Shown: positions 36,347 through 45,049 of the stretch, piece by piece
Layout: each line of letters starts with the position of its first letter
Numbering within the stretch: position 1 is the stretch's first letter
From: Nitratidesulfovibrio termitidis HI1
Lineage (GTDB): Bacteria > Desulfobacterota > Desulfovibrionia > Desulfovibrionales > Desulfovibrionaceae
Length of the DNA stretch: 64,000 bases
NCBI RefSeq assembly: GCF_000504305.1
Contig: NZ_KI632512.1
Coordinates: forward strand, 1,251,750 to 1,315,749
Reading direction: 5' to 3'
The notes under the pieces: model-generated
What the model saw: the letters and a program-made list of their open reading frames with translations, nothing else
Told to the model about the DNA's origin: nothing
Database searches by the model: none
Position numbers and translations under genes: made by a program

Positions 36347-37604
36347 TCAGCGCCGGATATGGCGCGTGAACTTGCTGCGCGCCTTGCCCTGCGCGGCGGC
36401 CGCGGTATCGATGATGTCGTCCCGCCGCGACTCCAGCGTGGCCACCACGGCCTTGTCCAGCAGCCCCCGGCGCACCCCGTCGCCCAGCACGTCGATGATC
36501 TCGTCGCGGCGCATGCCCGTGCGGTAGGGCCGGTCTTCGGCCAGGGCGGTGCACATGTCGGCCACGGCCATGATCCGCGACCCGATGCTGAGCCCCCCCC
36601 GCCCCGATGCGGAACGGGTAGCCCGAACCGTCGAGCTTCTCGTGGTGAAAGGCCGCCCATTCGGCAATGCCGCCAAGCCCCTTCATGGAGTTGAGCACCA
36701 GATAGGTGTGGTAGGTGTGCTGGCGCATGATCGCGAACTCCGCGTCGGTGAGGGGCCCCGCCTTTTCCAGAATGGCGTTGGGCACCACCATCTTGCCGAG
36801 GTCGTGCAGATTGCCCGCGATCTCCAGCAGACGCGCCTCGGGCTCGGGCAGGCCGAAGGCCCGCGCCAGCGCCCCGGCGGATGCGGAAACCCCGGCGGAA
36901 TGGGTGGCGGTGAACGGCGAGCGGAAATCGATGATCTCGCGCACCAGCAGCGACCAGGCGCGCACGCCGTCCAGATCCAGTTGCAGGCGGCGGCAGGGGT
37001 TGCGCTCGCTCAGAAAGGTGAACAGGCGCGGCGAAACAAGGTTCAGCCAGAATTCGTCCCGGCCGGAAACCAGCAGAAAGGCCTCCACCACCCGGCGGTC
37101 GATGGCGCAGCCCGACATGCGGCGAATTTCCGCGGTAAGGTCGTCGTGCTGGTGCAGCACGTAGATGCGCCTGTCCATGGACCGTTCCAGGGTGTCGGCC
37201 AGCAGGACGATCTGGGCCAGCAGGCCCACGCGCGGGTCAGGCCCGTGCGCCTCCAGTTCCGGCAGCGTGGCATGGTGCAGGCGCACCACCTCCGCCGCCT
37301 CGGCCAGGCCCGGCCCCTGCGCCAGCAAATCCGCGCCCACGGCGCAATGCTCGTCCATGTTTTCCACGCGGGAGGCGCGCACGTCCAGTTTGTCTTCCGG
37401 CGACAGCGCACCCACGTCATGCAGCAGCGCCGCGATGAACAGCGTCTCCTTGTCCTTCTGCGCAAGGTCCAGCGCCTCGGCCAGTTCCCACGCCACGAAG
37501 GCGACCCGCAACTGATGCTGCGACAACGAAGGGCTGGCAAGGTCAAGCGCCTCCGAAATGGACAACAGCATGTCCGACAGGTCGACCGAAATCCCCGAAT
37601 ACAT
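36347..37604 (-). pseudogene. HDOD/HD-GYP-type protein interrupted at an 8-base G tract
   Basis: The reading frame starting at 37604 (MYSGISVDLSDMLLS) codes a first HD domain (IAALLHDVGALSPEDKLD) and then an HD-GYP domain with ELAGNLHDLGKMVVPNAIL-type sequence and the full HHEKLDGSGYPF signature. Immediately after (FRIGAGG) the frame is lost at eight consecutive C on the plus strand (36593-36600). The next frame continues without a gap as LSIGSRIMAVADMCTALAEDRPYR and ends at 36347. Seven Gs instead of eight would restore one protein of about 419 residues. If in frame, it would be a c-di-GMP phosphodiesterase candidate. The tract may be a phase-variation switch, a fixed mutation or a sequencing error. 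Confidence 0.75.
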
Positions 37605-37907
37605 GGCCCCCCCGGCACTGTCCCGCCAACGCCGGGCAACTCCGCACCCGCCGTCGTGCGTCCGGCCGCAGCGCCATGTTCCCCGACGGCGACCGACAAC
37701 ATTGATGATCACAGACTTTATCGACGAGCAAATGACGGTGTCAACAAGCAAATGACGCTTTACCGGATTCCCTGCCTTCCGGGGTGGGGTGCGGTCGTTG
37801 CCTGCCTTTTGTTCCGGCGGGGTGAAACAACGCGGGGCGACGGCGCAACGGTGCGTCCCGGCAGGCATTCCACGCAGTTGGCGTGCCTGCATGCGCGGCA
37901 ACGCAAA
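37605..37907. other. Intergenic region upstream of the broken HD-GYP gene
   Basis: No gene supported. A 7-base C run (37605-37611 region) lies just before the HD-GYP start. AT-rich DNA at about 37700-37755 (ATGATCACAGACTTTATCG; two copies of AGCAAATGAC) is a likely promoter area. Confidence 0.45.
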
Positions 37908-37934
37908 GAGGCCGGAAGCAATGCTTCCGGCCTC
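37908..37934 (-). terminator. Terminator of gltX
   Basis: A perfect 13-base stem (GAGGCCGGAAGCA with TGCTTCCGGCCTC) and a one-base centre, followed on the minus strand by TTTGCGTTGC. It lies about 215 bases after the gltX stop; no gene lies between. Confidence 0.75.
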
Positions 37935-38149
37935 TGATGCGGCGTCATTTGATGGGCGGCGCGGCGCGCCATTTTCGTTGCGGGCGCCGTACGCGGGAAA
38001 ACCGAGGCATGCGGCATGCCGCGCGACATCACGGCACAGGTCGCGGCCGCGCCCCAGACGGGACACAGATGGGACACGGACGCAGCGCGGGCACGGCCAG
38101 CCCCGGCCATTGCAGTGCCGCCACGGCGGCGGCGCCGCGGGCGCGGACG

Positions 38150-39544
38150 CTACGCCAGCGTTGCCGCCCGGTCGAGGCGGGCCAGGGTTTCGACCCGGCC
38201 CAGCACTTCCATGATCTCGGGCAGGCCGGGGCCGCCCAGCGAACCCGCCAGGGCCACGCGCAGCGGCGGGCCAACCTGCTTGAACTTCAGGCCGCCCTGC
38301 TCCACGTAGTCGTGCACCACCTTTTCCAGCGTGGCCTTGTCGAAGGGCTCCGCCTTCTCCAGCAGCCCGCGCAGGGTCGCCACATGGGCCTTGCCCTCGG
38401 CAGTCAGGGCCTTGGCCACGGCGGCGGGGTCGTATTCCAGCGCGGCGGCGTCCACCAGCATGAAGCGCATCACCCTGGCCAGATCGGCCAGGTTCGAGGC
38501 GCGCTCGCGGAACAGGGGCGCAAGCGCGGCCAACCGTTCCGGGGCCACGTCGAAGCCTTCCGCCTTCACGAAGGGGGCAGCCAGCCGGGCCAGTTCGTCC
38601 ACCGGGGTCTCGCGCAGGTAGTGGGCGTTCAGCCACTGCAGTTTGTCCGGGTCGAAGGCGGCGGGGGCGCTGTTCAGGTTGTCGGTGGTGAACTTTTCCA
38701 CCAGTTCCTGCAGCGCGAAGATTTCCTGATCGCCGAACGACCAGCCAAGGCGCACCAGATAGTTCACCAGCGCCTGGGGCAACAGGCCGTCCTGCTCGTA
38801 CTCGATGACCGCGCGGGCGCCGTGACGCTTGGACAGCTTCTTCTTGTCCGGGCCAAGGATCATGGGCACGTGGCCGAACACCGGCAGCGGCAGCCCCAGC
38901 GCCTGGTAGATCAGCACCTGCTTGGGCGTGTTGGACACGTGGTCGTCGCCGCGCAGCACGTGGGTGACGCCCATGGTGGCGTCGTCCACCACCACGGCCA
39001 TGTTGTAGGTGGGCGTGCCGTCGGAACGGCGCAGCACCATGTCGTCCAGTTCCGCCGCGTCGAAGGCCAGGGTGCCCTTCACCACGTCCTCGAACACCAC
39101 GCGCCCGGTCAGCGGGGCCTTCAGGCGCACCACCCGACCGGGGCCGGGGCCAAGACCGCGTTCGCGGCAGCGCCCGTCGTACTTGGGCTTCAGGCCGCGC
39201 GCGCGCGCCGTTTCGCGCATCTGCTCCACTTCTTCGGGCGAGCATTCGCACCAGTAGGCGTGACCGGTTTCCAGCATGCGGTCGATGTAGCCGTTGTAGA
39301 TGTCGAAACGCCTGCTCTGGCAGATGAGGTCGCCGTCCCAGTCCAGGCCCAGCCAGCGCATGGAGGCCAGGATGGAGTCGGTGTACTCCTGCAGCGAGCG
39401 TTCCTGGTCGGTGTCTTCGATGCGCAGCAGAAAGGTGCCGCCAAAGTGACGGGCCAACAGCCAGTTGAAGATGGCGGTGCGCGCGCCGCCGATGTGCAGG
39501 TGCCCGGTGGGGCTCGGCGCGAAGCGCGTGACGACCTTGGTCAT
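38150..39544 (-). CDS. gltX: Glutamyl-tRNA synthetase
   Basis: A 464-residue class I synthetase. The HIGH signature is in RFAPSPTGHLHIGGARTAIFNW, the KMSKS counterpart in KKKLSKRHGARAVI at about residue 240, and the C-terminal anticodon-binding helices follow. Length is normal for bacterial GltX. Cys/His residues near 98-125 (YWCECSPEEVEQMRE, CRERG) suggest a zinc site as in some members. The ATG at 39542-39544 has GGGGAG upstream. Whether it charges tRNA-Gln as well (with GatCAB) cannot be told here. Confidence 0.95.
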   Translation of the reverse strand: MTKVVTRFAPSPTGHLHIGGARTAIFNWLLARHFGGTFLLRIEDTDQERSLQEYTDSILASMRWLGLDWDGDLICQSRRFDIYNGYIDRMLETGHAYWCECSPEEVEQMRETARARGLKPKYDGRCRERGLGPGPGRVVRLKAPLTGRVVFEDVVKGTLAFDAAELDDMVLRRSDGTPTYNMAVVVDDATMGVTHVLRGDDHVSNTPKQVLIYQALGLPLPVFGHVPMILGPDKKKLSKRHGARAVIEYEQDGLLPQALVNYLVRLGWSFGDQEIFALQELVEKFTTDNLNSAPAAFDPDKLQWLNAHYLRETPVDELARLAAPFVKAEGFDVAPERLAALAPLFRERASNLADLARVMRFMLVDAAALEYDPAAVAKALTAEGKAHVATLRGLLEKAEPFDKATLEKVVHDYVEQGGLKFKQVGPPLRVALAGSLGGPGLPEIMEVLGRVETLARLDRAATLA

Positions 39545-39770
39545 GATGTTCTCCCCGTTCTTCGGGTGTCGGTATGGCGTGAAAACGTGCACCCGCTGGC
39601 CGGACCGGGTCTGGACCGGCAGGTTTCCGGATGATGTCGGCGTGACGCGGGCGGCGTGCCGGAAGAAAACTGCGCGCCCCCGAAACACGAGCGCGCCCAG
39701 TGTAAAAAAGTGCGGAAAAAATGCGGGAAAGATGCGGAAGAATCGCGGAAAACGGCGCGCGGCGCGGAGG

Positions 39771-40004
39771 CTACACGGCCTCGACGCGCTTCACCTCGGC
39801 CACTTCCTTCAGCACCATGCGCTCCACGCCGCCCTTCAGGGTCTGCTGCGACATGGGGCAGCCCTTGCACGCGCCGGTCAGGCGCACGCGGACCACGCCG
39901 TCGGCGGTGATTTCCACCAGTTCGACGTCGCCGCCGTCGCCCTGCAGATAGGGACGGACCTTGTCGAGGGCGGCCTGCACCCTTTCATGAATGGCATCGG
40001 ACAT
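39771..40004 (-). CDS. NifU-like C-terminal domain protein
   Basis: A 77-residue stand-alone NifU C-terminal domain: LDKVRPYLQGDGGDVELVEI and the cluster-binding motif GACKGCPMSQQTLKGGVE (CxxC). Such proteins carry or deliver Fe-S clusters in the cytosol. Full length for the short form. The ATG at 40002-40004 has AGGAGGT upstream. It is a single gene on the same strand as gltX, 226 bases upstream of it. Confidence 0.9.
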   Translation of the reverse strand: MSDAIHERVQAALDKVRPYLQGDGGDVELVEITADGVVRVRLTGACKGCPMSQQTLKGGVERMVLKEVAEVKRVEAV

Positions 40005-40183
40005 GGAAACCTCCTGAAGTTCCCCCACTATCAGGAGGGGGGACAAATGGCGCGCCGGGCAATGCCACGCCAGACAATGACACGTCTGAAAAGGGCGGCG
40101 AACGCCGCGCCCTTCTACTGCCTTCGGCGGCGGGGTGTCAAACCATGGGGGAATGGCAAAGATGCGGGGGCAGGGGACGGCAG

Positions 40184-40243
40184 CCGTTATGCGAATCCTG
40201 GAGCATTGCCCTGACCGTTAGGTGAGCGAAGCAAACCTTACGG
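40184..40243 (+). repeat. Structured interspersed repeat, copy D (hairpin modules only)
   Basis: Two hairpin modules in a row: CCGTTATGC...GCATTGCC at 40184 (decayed) and CCGTTAGGT...ACCTTACGG at 40215-40243, the latter differing by one base from the module in copy A. The terminal arms seen in the other copies are missing. It lies in the 321-base gap between the DUF2156 gene stop and the NifU gene; the rest of the gap is featureless. Confidence 0.7.
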
Positions 40244-40325
40244 ATAGGGACCCAAAGCACGGATGGCGATCGCAGCGCGCAACAGCCCCCTGCCCGCCGG
40301 AGGCATGCAAAAAACCGCCCGCCCC

Positions 40326-41225
40326 CTACGCCGGGGCCACGTCCACCGCGAACTTTTTCAAAAAGCCCACGGGATTGTAGCTTTCCTTGGCCTGCCGCAG
40401 GCCCAGGTCGTCCAGATCCTGCTCACGGTTGATGTACCTGAAGCTCATGGCGTGCTCGCGTGCATACAGGTTGTTGATGGCCTGATACACGCCGCGATAC
40501 TCCGGCTTGGCCTTCTCGAAATGCACCACCAGCGTCTCGTCGTCCAGCCGCTCGCCCACGGTGTAGGCGATCATCGTGCCGTCCACGTACAGCGACCCGC
40601 CGGAAAGCCCGGGAATCCTGTCCCAGTGCTCCAGCACCCGGCGCACGGCGGTGTTTTCCGCCACCAGCGCATGCGATTCGTCGCACTCGCGCCACTTGCA
40701 CCATTCCTCCTGCATGTCCAGCACCGCCTCTATGCAGTCGGGCGTCATGGGATGGTACTCGTGCGGATAGGCCTTCAGAAAACCGTTCACATGGTTTTTC
40801 TTCTTGTGGAACCTGTTGCCCTTCAGTTCCGCCAGGTCCTGCGCGGCGTACAGGTAATCCCACTGGCCGCGCGCCTCGGTCAGCGTCACCCGGTCGCCCA
40901 GGGTCTGCTGCCAGTGCACGGCCAGCGATTCGGGCACGCGAATGAACCGGGCGCCCGCGCCCAGCAGGGCGCACTGGCGCCAGTCGGCATCCAGCCATGG
41001 GCCCACGGGCGCCCACCACACGGGTTCGGGCCGGGTCTGGCGCAGCCAGCACAGCCCGTGCGCAAAGGTCCATTCCAGGCCGTAGTATTCGGCCCAGCCC
41101 CAGACGTTGGTGAAACTGAAGTCCGACGCGTGCTGCGGCGTACGGGCGAAAAGGTCGAGGTACTCGGCCATGCGGTCGAGCGAGACGGGCCGGAACTCTC
41201 CGGGGGTCAACTCACTGTCGGTCAT
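40326..41225 (-). CDS. DUF2156 / LPG-synthase C-terminal-like protein
   Basis: A 299-residue protein of the phosphatidylglycerol lysyltransferase C-terminal (GNAT-fold) superfamily: DFSFTNVWGWAEYYGLEW near the start, a basic HKKKNHVNGFLKAYP segment at about 157-172, and YINREQDLDDLGLRQAKESYNPVGFLKKF at the end. It has no membrane domain, so it is the cytosolic DUF2156 form. The acyl or aminoacyl acceptor is unknown. Its ATG overlaps the end of the MATE transporter gene by 14 bases, so the two are translated together and may act on the same compound; that is inference. Confidence 0.75.
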   Translation of the reverse strand: MTDSELTPGEFRPVSLDRMAEYLDLFARTPQHASDFSFTNVWGWAEYYGLEWTFAHGLCWLRQTRPEPVWWAPVGPWLDADWRQCALLGAGARFIRVPESLAVHWQQTLGDRVTLTEARGQWDYLYAAQDLAELKGNRFHKKKNHVNGFLKAYPHEYHPMTPDCIEAVLDMQEEWCKWRECDESHALVAENTAVRRVLEHWDRIPGLSGGSLYVDGTMIAYTVGERLDDETLVVHFEKAKPEYRGVYQAINNLYAREHAMSFRYINREQDLDDLGLRQAKESYNPVGFLKKFAVDVAPA

Positions 41226-42633
41226 GCGAGGCAGCTCCTTGTGGCGCGGCCTTGCGGCCATTGCGCCTGATCATGCTGAACCGGCTCCAGTCACGCGTAC
41301 AGAACAACCACAGCATGACAGAAGACTGGAACACCTGGGAAACGAACATGGCAAGAAATATCCCCGCCGCATCGCGCCACACCACATGGCCCATGACCCA
41401 TGCCAGCGGCAGCCGCACGAACCAGGTGGCCGAACCGTACACCAGAAAGGAGTACAGGGTGGCGCCCGCGCCGGTCATGACCCCGCCAAGGGTCATGCTG
41501 GCCACGGTGAAGGGGATGGAGACAAGGTTGTAGCGCAGATAGCTCACGGTCTGCGCCGCCACGGCGGGCTCCGGGGCCAGCCAGGCGGCGATGTCTGCTG
41601 CCCATGGCCACAGCAGCGCCGCGAAGACGGTCATGGAGGCGCAGCCGATGCCCAGAAGGCGCAGGCTGACCCGGACGGCCTCCGGCTTGCGACCCGCGCC
41701 CAGCAGATGGCCCACCAGCACCGATGCGGTCATGTTAAAGGCGAAGGCAGGCAGAAAGATGATCGATTCCACGCGCATGCCCGCCGTCATGCCCGCAAGG
41801 GCCACCACGCTGCCCATGGGCAGCGAAGCGGTGATGGAAAACAGCACCAGGTAGCCGAGGTTCCACATGATCTGCAGCCCGGCAGCGGGGGCGGCCACCC
41901 GGAACAGGTAGGGCGCGCCGCACCGCATCCAGCGCAAGGGGGGAAACGAGGCACGTTGCAGCAGTTCGCGGTCGCGGGCCAGCATGGCCAGGTTCAGCAC
42001 GGCCCCGGCGGTGACGGAAGCAAAGGTGGCCCAGGCCACCCCGACGTAGCCGTAGGCGGGCAGGCCCCACAGGCCAAGGCCGAAACCCAGGTCCGCCACG
42101 GCATTGACGGCGCACACCGCCACCATGGACAGCAGCGGCGCGATCATGCGCTTGCGGGCGCGGAACACCGCCCCGGTGATGGTGAACAGGTAGTTGGCGG
42201 GCAGGCCCAGCAGGTACACCTTCCAGAAGTACGCGGTGACCGGCATGATCTGCTCTGGCACCTGCAGCAGGCGCAGGAAGGATTCGCTGGTGGCGAAGCC
42301 CAGCAGCATGATGCCCACGCCCACCGTACAGCCCCCAGCCAGCACCATGCCCACGTAGCGCCGGGCACGGGGCAGCAGGCCCGCCCCCAGCGCCTGGCTG
42401 ACGGCGGCCACCCCGGCGCTGGCGCCGGCCACCGCCACCACCAGCAGAAAGAACAGACACTGCGAGACAAGGCCGATGGCGGCCTGCACGTCGGCATGGA
42501 TGCGCCCTGCCACCCACACGTCGGTGAACCCGATGAGGAAGTGGAAGAGCATCATCAGCATCTGGGGCCATGTCAGCCGCCAGATGCCGCCATAGGAAGC
42601 GTCGTCGCCCTGCGGGCGCGCGTGTTGCGACAT
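41212..42633 (-). CDS. MATE family efflux transporter
   Basis: A 473-residue inner-membrane protein with about 12 hydrophobic helices and the MATE arrangement of two related halves (LTWPQMLMMLFHFLIGFTDVW and RVAAPAAGLQIMWNLGYLVLF). It probably exports organic cations or drugs using a sodium or proton gradient. The start is the ATG at 42631-42633; upstream in-frame codons are Pro/Arg-rich and unlike a transporter N-terminus. It is the first gene of a two-gene unit with the DUF2156 gene. Confidence 0.88.
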   Translation of the reverse strand: MSQHARPQGDDASYGGIWRLTWPQMLMMLFHFLIGFTDVWVAGRIHADVQAAIGLVSQCLFFLLVVAVAGASAGVAAVSQALGAGLLPRARRYVGMVLAGGCTVGVGIMLLGFATSESFLRLLQVPEQIMPVTAYFWKVYLLGLPANYLFTITGAVFRARKRMIAPLLSMVAVCAVNAVADLGFGLGLWGLPAYGYVGVAWATFASVTAGAVLNLAMLARDRELLQRASFPPLRWMRCGAPYLFRVAAPAAGLQIMWNLGYLVLFSITASLPMGSVVALAGMTAGMRVESIIFLPAFAFNMTASVLVGHLLGAGRKPEAVRVSLRLLGIGCASMTVFAALLWPWAADIAAWLAPEPAVAAQTVSYLRYNLVSIPFTVASMTLGGVMTGAGATLYSFLVYGSATWFVRLPLAWVMGHVVWRDAAGIFLAMFVSQVFQSSVMLWLFCTRDWSRFSMIRRNGRKAAPQGAASHDRQ

Positions 42634-42859
42634 CTCGTGCCGTCCGTTCGGTTCGGTGGTGGGCGTCGCACCCGCCCGCAGGCATGATCCGGCGCAGGGC
42701 ACGGGACGCCTCGCACGCTGGTGCGGGTGGCAGGCTCCGTGGCCGGGCGCGCGAAAACCCCGGCCTGCCGGAAAAACCGGCAGGTCGACGGCAAGGCGCG
42801 CCGCGCGCCCGGCACCGGTGGGTCACACCGGCAGGGCGCGGCCCCGAAGAGATAGGTGC

Positions 42860-43858
42860 TTACGGCCTGCTGTCAATGACATCACCCGCATGCAGGCGAT
42901 GTTCGCGCCCCTCGGCGTCCACCAGGCGCAGCAGACCATCGGGATCGACATCGGCCACCAACCCCTCCACCACGCCGTGCGGCGTGCCCACCCGCAAGGG
43001 GGTGCCGACGATGGCGGAAAGCTCCTTCCAGCGGGCGATGACCGGGCCGGGGTCGCCCTCGCGCAGGGCGGCGTACCAGTGCTCCGCGCGCTCCAGAAAG
43101 GCGCGCAGCACTTCCACCCGCGACACGGTGCGGCCCAGCTCCGCCGCCAGTGAGGTGGACTTGCCGCGCAGGTCTTCGGGCAGATCCTCCACACGGGTAT
43201 TCACGTTGATGCCCGCGCCGGTGACCACGTGGGACACCGTGTCGGCCACCAGCGCCACCTCGGTCAGGTTGCCCGACACCTTGCGGCCATGCAGCAGCAC
43301 GTCGTTGGGCCATTTGGCGCGCGGGGCAAGGCCGGTGACCTCGGCCACCGCCTCGGCCACGGCCACGGCGGTCATCAGGGTGACCAGCGGCGCGGCCTGC
43401 GGGGCAAGGCGGGGTCGCAGCACCAGCGAAACGTACACCCCCACCCCGGCGGGCGATGCCCAGGCCCGACCGGCGCGACCGCGACCGGCGGTCTGGGCCG
43501 ATGCCGCCACCACGGCGCCTTCGGCGGCCCCGCTCAAAGCCAGCAATGCGGCCTCGCGGTTGGTGGAGCCGGTGATTTCGTGCAGGACAAAATCGCCCTG
43601 CCCGAAACAACGGGTGCGCAGCCCCTGGCGGACCCCGTCGACGGTCAGCACGTCCGCCTCGGCCAGCATCCGGTAGCCCCGGCGGGTCATGGCCTCGATC
43701 TGGTGCCCTTCACCGCGCAGCGTCCGCACGTGCTTGGCCACGGCGGCCCGGCTGACGCCAAGCTGCCGCGAAAGATCCTCTCCCGAACGCCAGTTGCCGC
43801 CCGCTTCGCGCAACATGGCGAACACACGCCCCTTCGTGGTCGTCCTGTCTGTGTCCAC
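42860..43858 (-). CDS. birA: Biotin-protein ligase / biotin operon repressor
   Basis: A 332-residue bifunctional BirA. Residues about 8-65 are a winged helix (SGEDLSRQLGVSRAAVAKHVRTL). The ligase domain contains GSTNREA, the biotinyl-AMP loop AQTAGRGRAGRAWAS, KWPNDVLLHGRKVSGNL, and a small C-terminal SH3-like domain (GVVEGLVADVDPDG). It attaches biotin to carboxylase subunits and, as biotinyl-AMP dimer, should bind the operator at 43864-43896. It is divergent from bioB, which starts 96 bases away, so one operator can serve both. Confidence 0.95.
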   Translation of the reverse strand: MDTDRTTTKGRVFAMLREAGGNWRSGEDLSRQLGVSRAAVAKHVRTLRGEGHQIEAMTRRGYRMLAEADVLTVDGVRQGLRTRCFGQGDFVLHEITGSTNREAALLALSGAAEGAVVAASAQTAGRGRAGRAWASPAGVGVYVSLVLRPRLAPQAAPLVTLMTAVAVAEAVAEVTGLAPRAKWPNDVLLHGRKVSGNLTEVALVADTVSHVVTGAGINVNTRVEDLPEDLRGKSTSLAAELGRTVSRVEVLRAFLERAEHWYAALREGDPGPVIARWKELSAIVGTPLRVGTPHGVVEGLVADVDPDGLLRLVDAEGREHRLHAGDVIDSRP

Positions 43859-43863
43859 GGCGA

Positions 43864-43896
43864 TTGTAAACCATCAGGCAATTGCTTGGTTGACAA
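43864..43896. promoter_or_regulatory. BirA operator between birA and bioB
   Basis: TTGTAAACC (43864-43872), 15 bases, GGTTGACAA (43888-43896): the exact BirA half-site architecture with one base off symmetry. TTGACA in the right half can be the -35 box of the bioB promoter (TACTCG 17 bases later is a weak -10), so binding would block it. It starts 5 bases before the birA start codon. Confidence 0.9.
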
Positions 43897-43954
43897 AAAG
43901 GAACACGCCCGCTACTCGCCCTGAACTGCCATTCAACAGGAGCGATACCGAAAC

Positions 43955-45049
43955 ATGAACCCCCTGCTGGAACGTCTGTGCGCGCGCCTTTCGGACACCA
44001 TTCCCCCCGGAACGGAAACTCCGTACGCATCGCCAGGCCACGCCCGAACGACGGAAGCCCTCCTGCCCGGCATCACCGGAGAAGAGGCGCTCGCCGTGGC
44101 GCGGCTGCCCGCGTCCGACATCCTGGACATCCTGGCCGTGGCGCAGGCAGTGCGTTCGGCCCGCAAGGGGCCGCTGGCGACCACCTGCGGCATCGTCAAC
44201 GCAAAGTCGGGCCGGTGCGGCGAGGATTGCGCCTTCTGCGCCCAGTCGTCGCACCACGACACGGGCGCTCCGGTGCATGCACTGCTCGGCCCCGACGCGT
44301 TGCTGCGCCATGCGGAGGAACTGGCCCGCGCGGGGGTGCGCCGCTTCGGCATCGTGACCAGCGGCAACGCCCTTACGGAACGGGAGTTCGACGCGGTCTG
44401 CCTGGCGGCGCGCCTGTTGCGCGACCGTGTGGACATCGGCCTGTGCGCCTCTCTGGGGCAACTCGTCTCCGGCGCCGCCAAGAGCGAAAACCGGGGAGAA
44501 CGAGCCCGCCGCCTGAAGGACGCAGGCATTTCCAGCTACCACCACAATCTTGAAACGGCCAGAAGTTTTTTCCCGCAGGTATGTACCACGCACCCTTACG
44601 ACGACGACATCGCCACCGTGCGTGAAGCCGCAGGGGCAGGGCTGCGCACCTGTTGCGGCGGCATCCTTGGCCTTGGCGAAACGTGGGAACACCGCGTGGA
44701 ACTGGCCCTGACCCTGCGTGAACTGGACGTGGACTCCATCCCGCTGAACTTCCTGCATCCCATTCCGGGCACACGGATGGGACACCGCAGTCCGTTGCCG
44801 CCCATGGAGGCCTTGCGGGCCATCTCCATATTCCGGCTGCTGCACCCGCAACGGGACATCCTGGTGTGCGGCGGGCGCGAGACGACCCTGGGCCAATGGC
44901 AATCGTGGGTGTTCGCCGCCGGGGCCAACGGCCTGATGGTGGGCAATTACCTGACCACGGCGGGCCGGGCCCTTGCCGACGACATGGACATGCTGACCAC
45001 GCTGGGCGTGGGTAAAACTGCCGACAACGACGGGGAGGTGCGGGCATGA
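43955..45049 (+). CDS. bioB: Biotin synthase
   Basis: A 364-residue radical-SAM enzyme that inserts sulfur into dethiobiotin. The cluster motif is CGEDCAFC (C-x3-C-x2-C) at about residues 88-95, followed by QSSHH. Residues for the second, auxiliary [2Fe-2S] cluster appear in GLCASLGQL, RTCCGGILGLGE and RMGHRS. The C-terminus GRETTLGQWQSWVFAAGANGLMVGNYLTT is typical. The N-terminus is about 30 residues longer than in E. coli BioB. AGGAG lies before the ATG. It is the first gene of the operon; its TGA overlaps the bioA ATG. Confidence 0.95.
   Translation: MNPLLERLCARLSDTIPPGTETPYASPGHARTTEALLPGITGEEALAVARLPASDILDILAVAQAVRSARKGPLATTCGIVNAKSGRCGEDCAFCAQSSHHDTGAPVHALLGPDALLRHAEELARAGVRRFGIVTSGNALTEREFDAVCLAARLLRDRVDIGLCASLGQLVSGAAKSENRGERARRLKDAGISSYHHNLETARSFFPQVCTTHPYDDDIATVREAAGAGLRTCCGGILGLGETWEHRVELALTLRELDVDSIPLNFLHPIPGTRMGHRSPLPPMEALRAISIFRLLHPQRDILVCGGRETTLGQWQSWVFAAGANGLMVGNYLTTAGRALADDMDMLTTLGVGKTADNDGEVRA

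Noticed and set aside
36591-36600. Programmed ribosomal frameshift in the HD-GYP gene
   Set aside because: No slippery heptamer with a downstream structure is evident; a homopolymer length change explains it more simply.
35883-39251. Single 1122-codon minus-strand gene
   Set aside because: Only 36600-37604 has sensible protein sequence; the rest is out-of-frame reading of gltX and of the gene at 35660.
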